43,301 nt of DNA from an uncultured Clostridia bacterium (GCA_947629145.1 CANRCQ010000005.1:1-43301); one strand, 5' to 3'. Positions 9,150 to 17,881 are shown, counted from the stretch's first letter. The notes: generated by a model not told the origin, from the sequence alone. Translations and numbers: made by a program.

Positions 9150-10576
9150 AAAAATTGATAAGCTGGGCATTAACTTGTTTAGTGTTGGTCTCTTTGTCTG
9201 TGGGCGGCGTGGTTGCAAACTTTACTTATCACACTAATTTAGTTTCTGCAGCAAGTGTCGTGAAAGACTTTAAATTTCACGATGAAAATTATGACAGAGA
9301 TGTGAAAGTTGAAATCTATGAACGCGCAAGTGGAGAGTCGGAGCATAATCCAGTTTTTGCCATTTGCGAACTTGTAAATCAAAGCATTGATTACAGAAAA
9401 GAACACCCAGAACAAACTGATATGACAATAGACTGCTCTTTTTACCGTGTAGAACGTGATACTGCTTGCTATTATAAGAAGGGCGACAAAAATTATGGAA
9501 AGATGACAGTGCTAAAAAATCAAGATTACACAGACAACTGCGAAAGGGTGCTTTACAGTTTTATTAAGGCAGCAAAATATGGAATATACACAAAAATAAT
9601 GTGGCATATTGCTGTTTTGAAAGATGGAACAAAAGTTGCAGATTATTTTAACGACTATATGGATGAGTCATGTATTTTTGATTCAACCAAACAGGTAAAA
9701 GATTTCTTAGAAATAAGATGTTCTACATGGGAAAATGCTGGAATAAGCCAAATGCACAACAAACAACTTTTAGTAAGTCATTACAAGGATTATGATGGAA
9801 AAGAATATCAAGACACCATATTTACGTCAACCAGCAATATTGATTACTATTCTGCAACAAACAATTTGCCTATTTCATATAAAGACTGGTCGCACACAGG
9901 ATTTACTGTGTCAAACCACCCTTATGTATATGGCAGCAACAAAAGATATTTTGATGTTTGTTTTGACAATGCATACAACCGTTATGAATTTGCTAGTAAA
10001 GTCTTTGAATTACACGATAAGGGCGATTATCTTGATGGTGGACTGAACTATGCAGATGAAAATTTTGAATGTTATTTTACTCCGCTTTCACAAAGTCAAT
10101 CTGCAAATCTCTATGATGACACAAATCCAGTAGCAAGATATATTGAAAAACTTAACAGCTGCAATGGGAGAATAGAATGTTTTTTAAATCAATATTCGCT
10201 CAATGAAAGCCAAACGGACCCACTGATAAGCAAATGCTTGGAAAGAATTTATGACGCATTTTCAAACAATAAGACAAGGGGAAATAAATTTGGACTTGTA
10301 GCAAACGGTTCATTTACAAAAGATTGTGAAATTGCACAAAAACTGTTGCAAATAGGGGATATAACCACTCAAAAAATGACCCATACAAAAGATTCTATTT
10401 TCTATTTTGGCGACAGTGATGAATATGTTGTAATTACAGGAAGCACAAACTGGTCTTTTGTAAATTTCTTTGGTCAAAGCAACACTCTTATGGTCTTTAA
10501 GGAACAAGGGTCAAATCACCAAATTTATAATGCTTTTAAAAACAACTACTACAAGACAATGGGGGACCGCATATGA
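9146..10576 (+). CDS. Exported phospholipase D-fold protein
   Basis: 476 residues with an N-terminal signal or anchor helix (residues 5-25). Two halves each carry a PLD-superfamily half-site: H-N-K near residue 203 followed by a TSTSN segment, and H-T-K near 412 followed by GSTNWS. These correspond to HxK plus the downstream GSxN of the HKD motif; the Asp at the usual spacing is not obvious in either copy. The family includes phospholipases, bacterial nucleases such as Nuc, and cardiolipin synthases. The absence of further membrane helices and presence of an export signal favour an extracytoplasmic hydrolase acting on phosphodiesters (DNA, lipid or teichoic acid), which is inference. It starts inside the stop of the beta-helix lipoprotein (ATGA overlap) and ends with the same overlap into the next gene, so the three are translationally coupled. 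Confidence 0.75.
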   Translation: MKKLISWALTCLVLVSLSVGGVVANFTYHTNLVSAASVVKDFKFHDENYDRDVKVEIYERASGESEHNPVFAICELVNQSIDYRKEHPEQTDMTIDCSFYRVERDTACYYKKGDKNYGKMTVLKNQDYTDNCERVLYSFIKAAKYGIYTKIMWHIAVLKDGTKVADYFNDYMDESCIFDSTKQVKDFLEIRCSTWENAGISQMHNKQLLVSHYKDYDGKEYQDTIFTSTSNIDYYSATNNLPISYKDWSHTGFTVSNHPYVYGSNKRYFDVCFDNAYNRYEFASKVFELHDKGDYLDGGLNYADENFECYFTPLSQSQSANLYDDTNPVARYIEKLNSCNGRIECFLNQYSLNESQTDPLISKCLERIYDAFSNNKTRGNKFGLVANGSFTKDCEIAQKLLQIGDITTQKMTHTKDSIFYFGDSDEYVVITGSTNWSFVNFFGQSNTLMVFKEQGSNHQIYNAFKNNYYKTMGDRI

Positions 10577-11277
10577 GACTGAAAAAAATAATTCTAGAGC
10601 AATTTGGAAAGTGGTCAACAATGGATTTTGTTTTAACACTGCTTGCTATACTTGTTGTTATCCCTGTATCTGTTGTTCTAAATAAGCCTGCCCTTTTTAT
10701 GATTGTTGGAGTTTTAATTGTTCCTTGCGCAATCTTGGCTAGCAAAAAAACAGCATTGGGATATTGCGCTTTATCTGTCGCTCTACTTCTTTACAGTTTT
10801 GTTCTTTATCGCTTGGACATGATGGGAAGTCTAATCTTGGCAGGATTGATAATTCCTTTATTTATCTATAAAACTGTGAAATTATATGTAAAAAAATTAA
10901 ATATAAGCACAAGAATAGGTTATATTGAAATGATTTGCTTGGGATTGTTGCTTGCACTTAGTTGCTATCCTATTTATCTTCTTATGAAAATTTTAGATGT
11001 AGGATTTCCTATTGTTGAAACAGTTTGCCTTATTTTTGGCGTGCTGGCAGTTTTTTTGGAAGTAAGAAATTGTAAACTAGCAAACTTCATTTATCCTATT
11101 TTATTGATTTTGCAATTTGTTATCTATGTTTTGTTTATCATAGAATTGAGAAGTTCTGTCATTCCTGTGTCAATTGGCATTCTTCTTGCTCTTTTATCGC
11201 AAATAACAATTTTAATAAGATTTTTAAAAGACAAATTTCTAATCAAACGAAGATCTTGGTCTAAAACAAATTCTTAG
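10573..11277 (+). CDS. Polytopic membrane protein, unknown function
   Basis: 234 residues, ATG in a four-base overlap (ATGA) with the PLD-fold gene. About seven hydrophobic helices alternate with short basic loops, and the C-terminus is basic (KRRSW), consistent with a cytoplasmic tail by the positive-inside rule. Length and helix count are compatible with PnuC-like nucleoside-precursor transporters, but I cannot identify a PnuC signature and would not assign it. Last gene of the five-gene operon; the tight coupling suggests it serves the exported proteins upstream. Confidence 0.6.
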   Translation: MRLKKIILEQFGKWSTMDFVLTLLAILVVIPVSVVLNKPALFMIVGVLIVPCAILASKKTALGYCALSVALLLYSFVLYRLDMMGSLILAGLIIPLFIYKTVKLYVKKLNISTRIGYIEMICLGLLLALSCYPIYLLMKILDVGFPIVETVCLIFGVLAVFLEVRNCKLANFIYPILLILQFVIYVLFIIELRSSVIPVSIGILLALLSQITILIRFLKDKFLIKRRSWSKTNS

Positions 11278-11371
11278 AAGCAAAAATTGGTTTTTTATCT
11301 TTTTTTACGCAAATTTTGGCAATTTTTAGCAAAAATGCTGTCAAAATCTGGATTTTTTGTGAAAGAACTGT

Positions 11372-11400
11372 TTGACATTATTTATGTGAAATTGTATTAT
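11372..11400 (+). promoter_or_regulatory. Sigma-A promoter for the 637-aa gene
   Basis: TTGACA (11372-11377), 17-base spacer, TATTAT (11395-11400). The ribosome binding site AGGAG at 11407-11411 and ATG at 11420 give a short leader. It makes the downstream gene an independent transcription unit. Confidence 0.8.
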
Positions 11401-11419
11401 CTAGATAGGAGAATTGTTT

Positions 11420-13333
11420 ATGATTTTAAGAGGCTTTGATGAAACTACAATGAGAAAATCGTTTGAATGGTTTTTGCATAATCAAAAGACGTATTTAAAC
11501 AACAAGAGAATAGCTTTCATTACAAGGGCCGTTCCACATTTGGGTTGTGGTAGCAATGCAAACTTAAATAATGAACAGATGAAAAAAAGCGAAAGTGAAT
11601 TTAAAAATTCTATGGCGCTTTTATATTTAAAAACTTTTTATGGCAAAAAGTCGGCTGATTTTAAAACAGAAGCATATAAGAAAGAATGTGAGAGATTGCG
11701 CTCGATTATTGAGACTAGTCCAAATTCAAGTGAATTAAAAGAAAAGATAGAAAAATGTTTAAGAGATGGACATATTGATTATATTTCTGGCGAATTGCCA
11801 AAAAATGTTTTTTATGAAAGATTAAGCAAAATAGGACTTGCTACAGACGATATGGACCATAGAATATTTGTTTCTCCGGATTATGTTATACAGGCGAGAA
11901 TTTATATCAACCCTTCTCAAAAAGATTATGCTCATTTGATGACTTTTTTATATAAACATGCTGCCAGTCAAGAATTGGAAATTGGAACAAAAACGAGAAT
12001 GAGAGATATTGGGAAAAGTTCACTAGACAACATGATTATCTATACATCCGCCAAAGATTTTCCTAAAATTGTTGAAATTTTAAATGAATATGGAAAAACA
12101 TATCCAGAGAAAGTGGCTCAGTTTGGCGATACAAATGAATGTCTTGGCAGAAGCGAACAGGATTGGTTTGGATTTGGCTTTGACCCACAAAGAACAGCCA
12201 AAGGTCCGGTTGGATTGGGGACATTTAATACAGCGATAGAAGATTTGTTTAATTCATATATTTTCCCAGCGATAATGTTTGACGATTTTGAAGAAATAAC
12301 AAACGGCATGAATGAGAAGCAACTGACTGAAATTTTTATGGAAGTGTGTAAAGATTCAAAATTAGCGAAAGAAATTGCATTGTCTTTGCGAGAGCCGATA
12401 CTTAGAAGAAAGTTAATAAACAATTTTTGCGATTTGACTTATTTAAAGGAAAAATCCGAGAGCTATACAAGAGATAATGCAAAATTATCTGAAGCGGAAA
12501 GAAACGGTCGCTCTCCTGAACAATTAAGATTTCGAGATAGCCAGTGGAGCGATTTTGACCTTTTGTTGAGAGAAAAAATCACCATTCCTTTAAGGGATGG
12601 AAGGGCGGTGGTGTTTCCAAGATACATTATTTCGGACATAATGAAAAGTCCATTGTTGCGCACCGCTATGGAAAAATTTTATAACACGGAAGAGAAAGTG
12701 CGCAGAGAAGTTTCGCAAATGTCTTGGCTTTGGAAATATGCAGGCAAAAACATGCCATACCTTAATGAAACTTATCCTTTTTTAAGCAATGAGATGGTTA
12801 GGGAGATTGAAAAATATACAGCAACGAGAACAAAATCAGACACTTCAAAAACACAGACTGAAAAATTGACAGGTTATGAAAGATGGCTAAAAAGACAGAC
12901 TATCCGAAAAGGTTTAGAAGAGAAACATAAGAAACAGGAAGAGATTATCAGATTGCTTTGTGGCGGAAGATATAAGTTAGCTTCCAAATTATTAGAAATG
13001 GGCGCTTCTTCCGAGGAAATTCAAGATAGTTCAAGAGAAAACTTAGAAAAATTGTTTATTGAAAAAATTGGCCTTGATGAGACAATTGAGGCATCAAGTT
13101 ATGTCAAATCATTAGAAAACAACAAACTTACGCATAGATATGAAAACTCTATGCAGGCATTAAGGCACCAAAGAGGGAAAGTTTTATGTGATAAAATCAA
13201 GAGCTTGTCAACAAAAACACAGAGAAACAATTATGCCCTAACATTATCTCAATATGCAATAGAAGATGTTATAACAGCATATCAATTTGAAAAAAGCCTG
13301 AAAAAAATGGATGAATTTATAAAAATTTTATAA
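11420..13333 (+). CDS. Large soluble protein with a possible HopA1/OspF-like lyase segment
   Basis: 637 residues, no signal peptide or membrane helix. ATG 11420 is preferred over an in-frame TTG at 11414 because AGGAG is eight bases before the ATG and only two before the TTG. I do not firmly recognise it. Residues about 155-260 show an order of elements I associate with the HopA1 effector/lanthipeptide-lyase family and with OspF/SpvC phosphothreonine lyases: a strand R-I-Y-I-N, then K-T-R-M-R-D, then D-N-M-I-I-Y, then a helix and a glycine-rich FGFGF segment. This is a pattern resemblance, not an alignment. The C-terminal half is helical and charged, with a possible coiled coil near 480-520. 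It is single-gene, with its own promoter, at the left border of the restriction-modification block, so it may be a defence or effector gene. Function unassigned. Confidence 0.55.
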   Translation: MILRGFDETTMRKSFEWFLHNQKTYLNNKRIAFITRAVPHLGCGSNANLNNEQMKKSESEFKNSMALLYLKTFYGKKSADFKTEAYKKECERLRSIIETSPNSSELKEKIEKCLRDGHIDYISGELPKNVFYERLSKIGLATDDMDHRIFVSPDYVIQARIYINPSQKDYAHLMTFLYKHAASQELEIGTKTRMRDIGKSSLDNMIIYTSAKDFPKIVEILNEYGKTYPEKVAQFGDTNECLGRSEQDWFGFGFDPQRTAKGPVGLGTFNTAIEDLFNSYIFPAIMFDDFEEITNGMNEKQLTEIFMEVCKDSKLAKEIALSLREPILRRKLINNFCDLTYLKEKSESYTRDNAKLSEAERNGRSPEQLRFRDSQWSDFDLLLREKITIPLRDGRAVVFPRYIISDIMKSPLLRTAMEKFYNTEEKVRREVSQMSWLWKYAGKNMPYLNETYPFLSNEMVREIEKYTATRTKSDTSKTQTEKLTGYERWLKRQTIRKGLEEKHKKQEEIIRLLCGGRYKLASKLLEMGASSEEIQDSSRENLEKLFIEKIGLDETIEASSYVKSLENNKLTHRYENSMQALRHQRGKVLCDKIKSLSTKTQRNNYALTLSQYAIEDVITAYQFEKSLKKMDEFIKIL

Positions 13334-13581
13334 ATTTCACGCCAATTTTGCAAAAATATCGATTTTCCGCATATATTTTAATCTAATAAATAGTTTTTTT
13401 CATTCTCTGAGTTAGGCCGATGATATATTTTTACTCTTTAATAATGGTGGTTTTTTCCACAAATCTGCTAGTGGATGATTTTTTTATTATTTTGCTGACA
13501 TGATTTTTGTATTTTGTCGCATAATGTTTCTCTATGCTTATAAAAAAATATGATTTGAGCATAAAAAATTAAAAAAAATAC
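13334..13581. other. Gene-poor AT-rich spacer
   Basis: No convincing gene. There is a weak CCAC/GTGG hairpin followed by a T run around 13459-13495 that might act as a terminator for the 637-aa gene, and otherwise AT-rich sequence up to the promoter at 13582. Confidence 0.5.
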
Positions 13582-13610
13582 TTGACAAACATAATCTTAT
13601 GGTTTATAAT
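13582..13610 (+). promoter_or_regulatory. Consensus promoter of the methylase/HNH operon
   Basis: TTGACA (13582-13587), exactly 17 bases, TATAAT (13605-13610): a full-consensus sigma-A promoter, the strongest in the window by sequence. Such a promoter normally needs repression, which the overlapping dyads supply. Confidence 0.9.
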
Positions 13611-13640
13611 AACCACATGATTTGGTTTTTCATAACCAAA
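13600..13640 (+). promoter_or_regulatory. Two tandem operators, TGGTT-N6-AACCA
   Basis: First dyad at 13600-13615 has arms TGGTT and AACCA with the -10 hexamer as its six-base centre. The second at 13623-13638 has the same arms and extends to TTTGGTT/AACCAAA (13621-13640). Centres are 23 bases apart, about two helical turns, both on or just after the transcription start. Two dimers of one repressor binding here would shut the promoter. The regulator is not identified; the nearby XRE gene has a different palindrome in front of it. Confidence 0.75.
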
Positions 13641-13660
13641 ATTAAAAAAGGAGAGATAAA

Positions 13661-15325
13661 GTGGAAAATAAATTATTTGAATTAAATTCTAAATTAAGAG
13701 GGGTGGTTGCGCCATCGGACATTTATGATACTACACTTGCAATCATGTATTTAAAAAAAATTAGTAATGAACAAAATGAAAGGGATTTTAAAAATGTTTT
13801 TAAAAAAATCAAGGATGAAAACATTAAATTGTTTATTGCAGAACTTTTTGATAAATATAAGTTTTTAGTTAATATTTATGAGACTTTTGATTATGATGAC
13901 AAAAGTGCAACTGAATTTATTGAGAATACATCTAATGAATTTTCTAATTTCATAATGCCAGAAAACACTACTCCAAAATGCCTAATTTCTCTTTGTAAAG
14001 AGTTGTTAAATATAGATAAAGATGATGATGTTCTAGATTTTTGTAGTGGAGATGGGAATTTTCTTTACACAATAGCAAAAAACTGCAAGTGCAAATCATT
14101 GTCAGGAGTTGAAATCAATACACATGCAGTGGCAATATCAAAAATCAAAGCGTATTTGACTGACTCGAACTATAATGTTAGGCAAAATGATGTTTTTCTT
14201 GTTGATAATGAAAAATATTCTAAAATATTTTCAAATTATCCATTTGGTATGCAGATTAGATATATCCATTCAGCAAAAGAATTGGTTAAATCTTTAAAAG
14301 AAGGCAGTTATGGGAATTTAATTTCTGCTGATTGGGCATTCAACTACAAGATATGTAAATTACTTACAGAAAATGGAAAAGCAGTTGTCATTACCACCAA
14401 TGGAACATTAACAAATAATTCAGAAAGGGCGGTTAGGGAATTCTTTTTAAAAAGCGGTTTTATAGAAACAGTTATTTCGTTGCCTGAAAAATTATTTAAA
14501 ACTACAGGAATTCCAGTGAATATCATTGTTTTTAGCAAAAACTGGAAAGATGGTGTTAGATTTGTAGACGCAAGAAATATTTTTGTAAAAGGTCGTAGAA
14601 GTAATGACCTGTCAGATGAAAATATTGAAACAATATTAAATCTTTGCAAAAACGATTCTAATTTAAGCAAAAAAGTTTCATTAGCTGAAATATTTAAAGA
14701 AAATGCTGTATTAAGTCCAGTTAGATACTTGGAAGTCCCTGGCAAGAAAGTGGAAGACGGTATTGAATTTGGCAGTGTCATAAAATCAATTACAAGAGGG
14801 GCTCCATTGTCTGGAAAGGACTTAGATTGTATTATTTCCAATGAAAAAACCGACTTTCAATATTTAATGCTTTCAAATATTAAAAATGGTTTAATAGAAG
14901 ACGAATTGCCTTACTTAAAAAATATTGATAAGAAGCTGGAAAAATATTTAATCAAGGATAAAAACTTGGTTATGTCTAAAAATGGTTATCCTTTTAAAAT
15001 TTCAGTTTTTGAAAAGAAGCATAATAAAGTTTTGGCTAATGGGAATATGTTTGTCATTGAGCTGGATGAACAAAAGGTCAATCCCTACTATATAAAAGTG
15101 TTTTTTGATAGTGAAGCAGGTATAGCCGCTTTAAAATCTATTTGCGGGGGTTCAACCATTCCAAATATAAGTCAAGAATCTCTAAAATCAGTTTTAATTC
15201 CAAATATTTCTTTAGAAGAACAGCAAGAGATAGTCAATAAATACCTTGCAAAAAAAGATGAAATTGAATATTTGAAAAGGCAACTTGAAAAAGCAATAGA
15301 TGGACTCAACCACATAATGGATTAA
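13661..15325 (+). CDS. Fused N6-adenine DNA methylase and specificity (M-S) protein
   Basis: 554 residues from a GTG at 13661 after GGAGAG (13650-13655). Residues about 120-330 are an HsdM-type adenine methylase: motif I DFCSGDGNF near 126 (S-adenosylmethionine binding) and motif IV as NYPFG near 192, where the usual NPPF has Tyr in place of the first Pro. Residues about 360-554 resemble a type I specificity half: a target-recognition region (FGSVIKSITRGAPLSG), the SICGGSTIPNIS segment, then EEQQEIVNKYLAKKDEIEYLKRQL, the conserved helix that spaces target domains. One target domain suggests the protein dimerises or reads a half-site. It is fused, unlike the separate hsdM and hsdS downstream at 18293-21687. 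First gene of a three-gene operon that ends in an HNH nuclease, so it is probably the protective methylase of a restriction system. Confidence 0.8.
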   Translation: MENKLFELNSKLRGVVAPSDIYDTTLAIMYLKKISNEQNERDFKNVFKKIKDENIKLFIAELFDKYKFLVNIYETFDYDDKSATEFIENTSNEFSNFIMPENTTPKCLISLCKELLNIDKDDDVLDFCSGDGNFLYTIAKNCKCKSLSGVEINTHAVAISKIKAYLTDSNYNVRQNDVFLVDNEKYSKIFSNYPFGMQIRYIHSAKELVKSLKEGSYGNLISADWAFNYKICKLLTENGKAVVITTNGTLTNNSERAVREFFLKSGFIETVISLPEKLFKTTGIPVNIIVFSKNWKDGVRFVDARNIFVKGRRSNDLSDENIETILNLCKNDSNLSKKVSLAEIFKENAVLSPVRYLEVPGKKVEDGIEFGSVIKSITRGAPLSGKDLDCIISNEKTDFQYLMLSNIKNGLIEDELPYLKNIDKKLEKYLIKDKNLVMSKNGYPFKISVFEKKHNKVLANGNMFVIELDEQKVNPYYIKVFFDSEAGIAALKSICGGSTIPNISQESLKSVLIPNISLEEQQEIVNKYLAKKDEIEYLKRQLEKAIDGLNHIMD

Positions 15326-15335
15326 GGAGAAGAAA

Positions 15336-15860
15336 ATGCTGGATATTGAAGAAATGGAAAACCTTTACAATCAAGTTATTGAAAAAATAAGGGAAAAAAT
15401 GTTTTTGCTTAATCGAGATGATGACCCAAATAGTCTAATTGATTATTTAAAGGGCATAGGAATGAAAGATATTTTTGCAAGTAATCCAATTTATGAAACC
15501 TACAAAAAAGGAAAAATTGTTATATTTGGGGATTCTGCTGTTGACAAAAATGTGATTTACGGAATTGCAAAAAGTCTGGGGATAGATATAAATAGACTTG
15601 AATTGCATCTAGAATATGAAGAGGCAGTTACATATAATTTTAATAAATTAAGATATGAACCGTCATATCGAGTGGTTTTGGTTGGCCCTATGCCACATAG
15701 CACGGTGGGAAAACAAAAACATAGTAGTGTAATTGCAGAAATGGAACAAGAAGAGGGGTATCCAAAGGTTGTTAGATTGGTCGCTGGGCAAGAATTAAAA
15801 ATCACAAAAACAAACTTAAAGGAAGCCCTTCAAAACCTTCTAAAAGAAAATTACATATAA
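15336..15860 (+). CDS. Small alpha/beta protein of unknown function in the restriction operon
   Basis: 174 residues; AAGGAG overlaps the stop codon of the methylase gene and the ATG follows seven bases later. The N-terminal 45 residues are helical. From about residue 55 strand-helix alternation (KGKIVIFGDSAVDKNVIYG, a helix, then YRVVLVGPMPHSTVGKQK) suggests a Rossmann-like or flavodoxin-like fold with two glycine-containing loops that could bind a nucleotide or phosphate. No catalytic motif that I recognise. A gene of this kind is not part of a textbook restriction system. It may be a partner that couples methylase and nuclease, a sensor, or a nuclease subunit. That it is retained between the two, with tight spacing on the 5' side, is the evidence for a shared role. 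Confidence 0.65.
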   Translation: MLDIEEMENLYNQVIEKIREKMFLLNRDDDPNSLIDYLKGIGMKDIFASNPIYETYKKGKIVIFGDSAVDKNVIYGIAKSLGIDINRLELHLEYEEAVTYNFNKLRYEPSYRVVLVGPMPHSTVGKQKHSSVIAEMEQEEGYPKVVRLVAGQELKITKTNLKEALQNLLKENYI

Positions 15861-15899
15861 GTTGAAATTTAACGATTTTAGTAAAAAAGTGAGGAGAAT

Positions 15900-17540
15900 A
15901 TGAAACGAAGTATATTGTTATTAAATGTTGGAAAATCAATTGAAGAATTTGAAAATGGTTTTTATTTATGTCCAAATAATAAAGACTATTCTTTTAATCA
16001 GAATTTTAACTTTATCGCAGGGCATTATAATAAACAAGTTCAACTTATTGCTGAAATTAGAGCTCGTGGCGTTTTAAAGATAAACAACGGGATTAAAGAA
16101 GTTTCGCTTAATTCTTTTAACATGAAAACAGACAATGAAGAAAATTTAAAACGCGAAATTGAAAAGGCTTTTGATAAAGCGCAAGAGATAAATGTATTTG
16201 ATAGAAGTCAGGAAGCGGAAACTTGTGGTTCTCAGGTTTTTTTATTAAAAAATATTCAGCCATTAAATGCAACTTATACACACGGAAGTTATATTTGGAG
16301 CAAAGTTTACTTAGAAGTTTACTCAGAGCAGAATATCACCATTGAGCTAATAACTTCTCGGCTATATGGAGAAAATTTGAATAAATTAAAGCTGAAGAAA
16401 ATAAACTTAGATGCAATGTCTGTAAAAAAAATTGGCAATATTACAGAACCGCAAGCACAACAAACTACGAAAAAACAAGATTCTAGTTCAACCGAAACAA
16501 TAACGAAGCCACAACAAAAGATTTTGTTCTGCAATATTGGTTGGATGGAGAAATACGAGGGGCCAGACGGAAATAGATTAAAAAGTGGAGGCTCTTATCC
16601 GAAAAGATATGGAACAGGCGGAGAACAATATAATTTTTATGACCATTTAGGTTATTGTTATGGTTTTTTTGAGACCTCTGGAGATAATGTTGCGATTAAA
16701 AGGATAGATAAAAATTGCGACAATGATTTTGTTGACGATGTTTTGGTGGTTTGGGTTGCTAATAATCCTAACGACAATTTTGGAACTAGAATTGTAGGCT
16801 TTTATAATCACGCAACAGTTTATAGACAGATGCAAAAAGATGTAACTATAAATGGATTTGGATATAATGTTAAAGCAGAACAAAAATTTTGTTATTGTAT
16901 TCCCATTGAACAAAGGGAATTTGAGGTGCCAAGACAACAAAAAGGATTTTTTGGTGAAAAACAATTTTGGTATGCAGACGCTGATTCAAAAGAAGTTGTA
17001 GACTATAAAAAAAGAGTAATTGATTATTACAATAAAGAAATTGTTAATAAAAATCACAACCCTATTTCTTCTGTAGACATTGAAGATGCCGATTATCAAG
17101 ACGATGTTAACGAATATATCAATGCTCAACGAAAAATTGAAAACATTATAGATACACCTATAGAAGCCGAATCTGTTTCTGTGGATGCTAAGCAATATGA
17201 AACATATCCAAGAGACCCAGCAAATGCTGCTGCAGCATTGAGAAATGCAAATTATTTGTGCGAGGTTGATAATACTCATAAATTGTTCATAAGAAGAAAT
17301 GGGAAAATTAATTATACTGAATCTCACCATTTAATACCTATGAAATATCAATATAAATTTAAAAACAAATTAGATTGTCCAGCAAATATTGTGTCTTTGT
17401 GTAGTCATTGTCATAATAAATTGCACTACGGAAAAGATATAAAAGATGAGTTAACTTATCTATATCAACAAAGGAAATCAAGATTAGAGGCTGCGGGGAT
17501 AAGTATTACACTAGAAGAATTGTTTAACCTATATAAATAA
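15900..17540 (+). CDS. HNH endonuclease with an N-terminal putative reader domain
   Basis: 546 residues, ATG 15900 after GAGGAG. The C-terminus holds an HNH/beta-beta-alpha-metal nuclease (residues about 453-511): C-E-V-D opening, SHHLIPM with the catalytic His, then NIVSLCSHCHNKLHYG with zinc ligands and the final His. Residues about 208-335 form a separate domain starting FCNIGWMEKYEG and including GFYNHATVYRQM; such domains precede HNH nucleases and may recognise DNA or a modified base (PUA/EVE-like), which I infer from arrangement only. A further N-terminal domain (1-200) is unassigned and is followed by a Gln/Thr/Ser-rich linker near 180-205. Third gene of the operon with the fused methylase. 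It is most simply the restriction nuclease; a modification-dependent nuclease is the alternative. Confidence 0.8.
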   Translation: MKRSILLLNVGKSIEEFENGFYLCPNNKDYSFNQNFNFIAGHYNKQVQLIAEIRARGVLKINNGIKEVSLNSFNMKTDNEENLKREIEKAFDKAQEINVFDRSQEAETCGSQVFLLKNIQPLNATYTHGSYIWSKVYLEVYSEQNITIELITSRLYGENLNKLKLKKINLDAMSVKKIGNITEPQAQQTTKKQDSSSTETITKPQQKILFCNIGWMEKYEGPDGNRLKSGGSYPKRYGTGGEQYNFYDHLGYCYGFFETSGDNVAIKRIDKNCDNDFVDDVLVVWVANNPNDNFGTRIVGFYNHATVYRQMQKDVTINGFGYNVKAEQKFCYCIPIEQREFEVPRQQKGFFGEKQFWYADADSKEVVDYKKRVIDYYNKEIVNKNHNPISSVDIEDADYQDDVNEYINAQRKIENIIDTPIEAESVSVDAKQYETYPRDPANAAAALRNANYLCEVDNTHKLFIRRNGKINYTESHHLIPMKYQYKFKNKLDCPANIVSLCSHCHNKLHYGKDIKDELTYLYQQRKSRLEAAGISITLEELFNLYK

Positions 17541-17881
17541 AAATTTTCTAAACAACACCTACTAATTTGCTTTAAGTGCGCAATGGATAAAATGCTATAA
17601 GGTTAAAAGCATTTCATTTCTTAAAATTGGCTAGCACCTAATGAATCTTTTCAAGAAAAACAGTATTTAATTTCACAGAAAACTGTTAAACAAAATAACT
17701 TTACTATTGACTAGCTAAAGATTTTTGCGGGTGGGGCTTTTTCAGTAATAAATTTAGTAAAGATTTCATTTTATTCTTTTGTTAAAGTTTTGGAAAAGTT
17801 GTTATATAGTTCTTCAACGGGGCCTTTGTTTTTTAGTTACAAGGGAGTTTGGAATATCATAAAAAAGTATTAGAAATTTTT
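17541..17881 (+). other. Gene-poor spacer, possibly decayed coding DNA
   Basis: No gene with a start codon and ribosome binding site. One frame stays open from 17716 to 17872 without a start codon and would encode a hydrophobic 50-residue peptide ending VWNIIKKY, which may be the remnant of an older gene. Otherwise AT-rich. Confidence 0.4.

Noticed and set aside
9146-10576. Cardiolipin synthase
   Set aside because: Has HxK and GSxN half-sites but a cleavable-type N-terminal signal, no double membrane anchor and a large non-conserved insert.
10573-11277. PnuC transporter
   Set aside because: Length and helix number agree but no family motif could be seen.
17716-17874. Open frame ending VWNIIKKY upstream of the XRE operon
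   Set aside because: No start codon or ribosome binding site; too short to call a pseudogene of any family.
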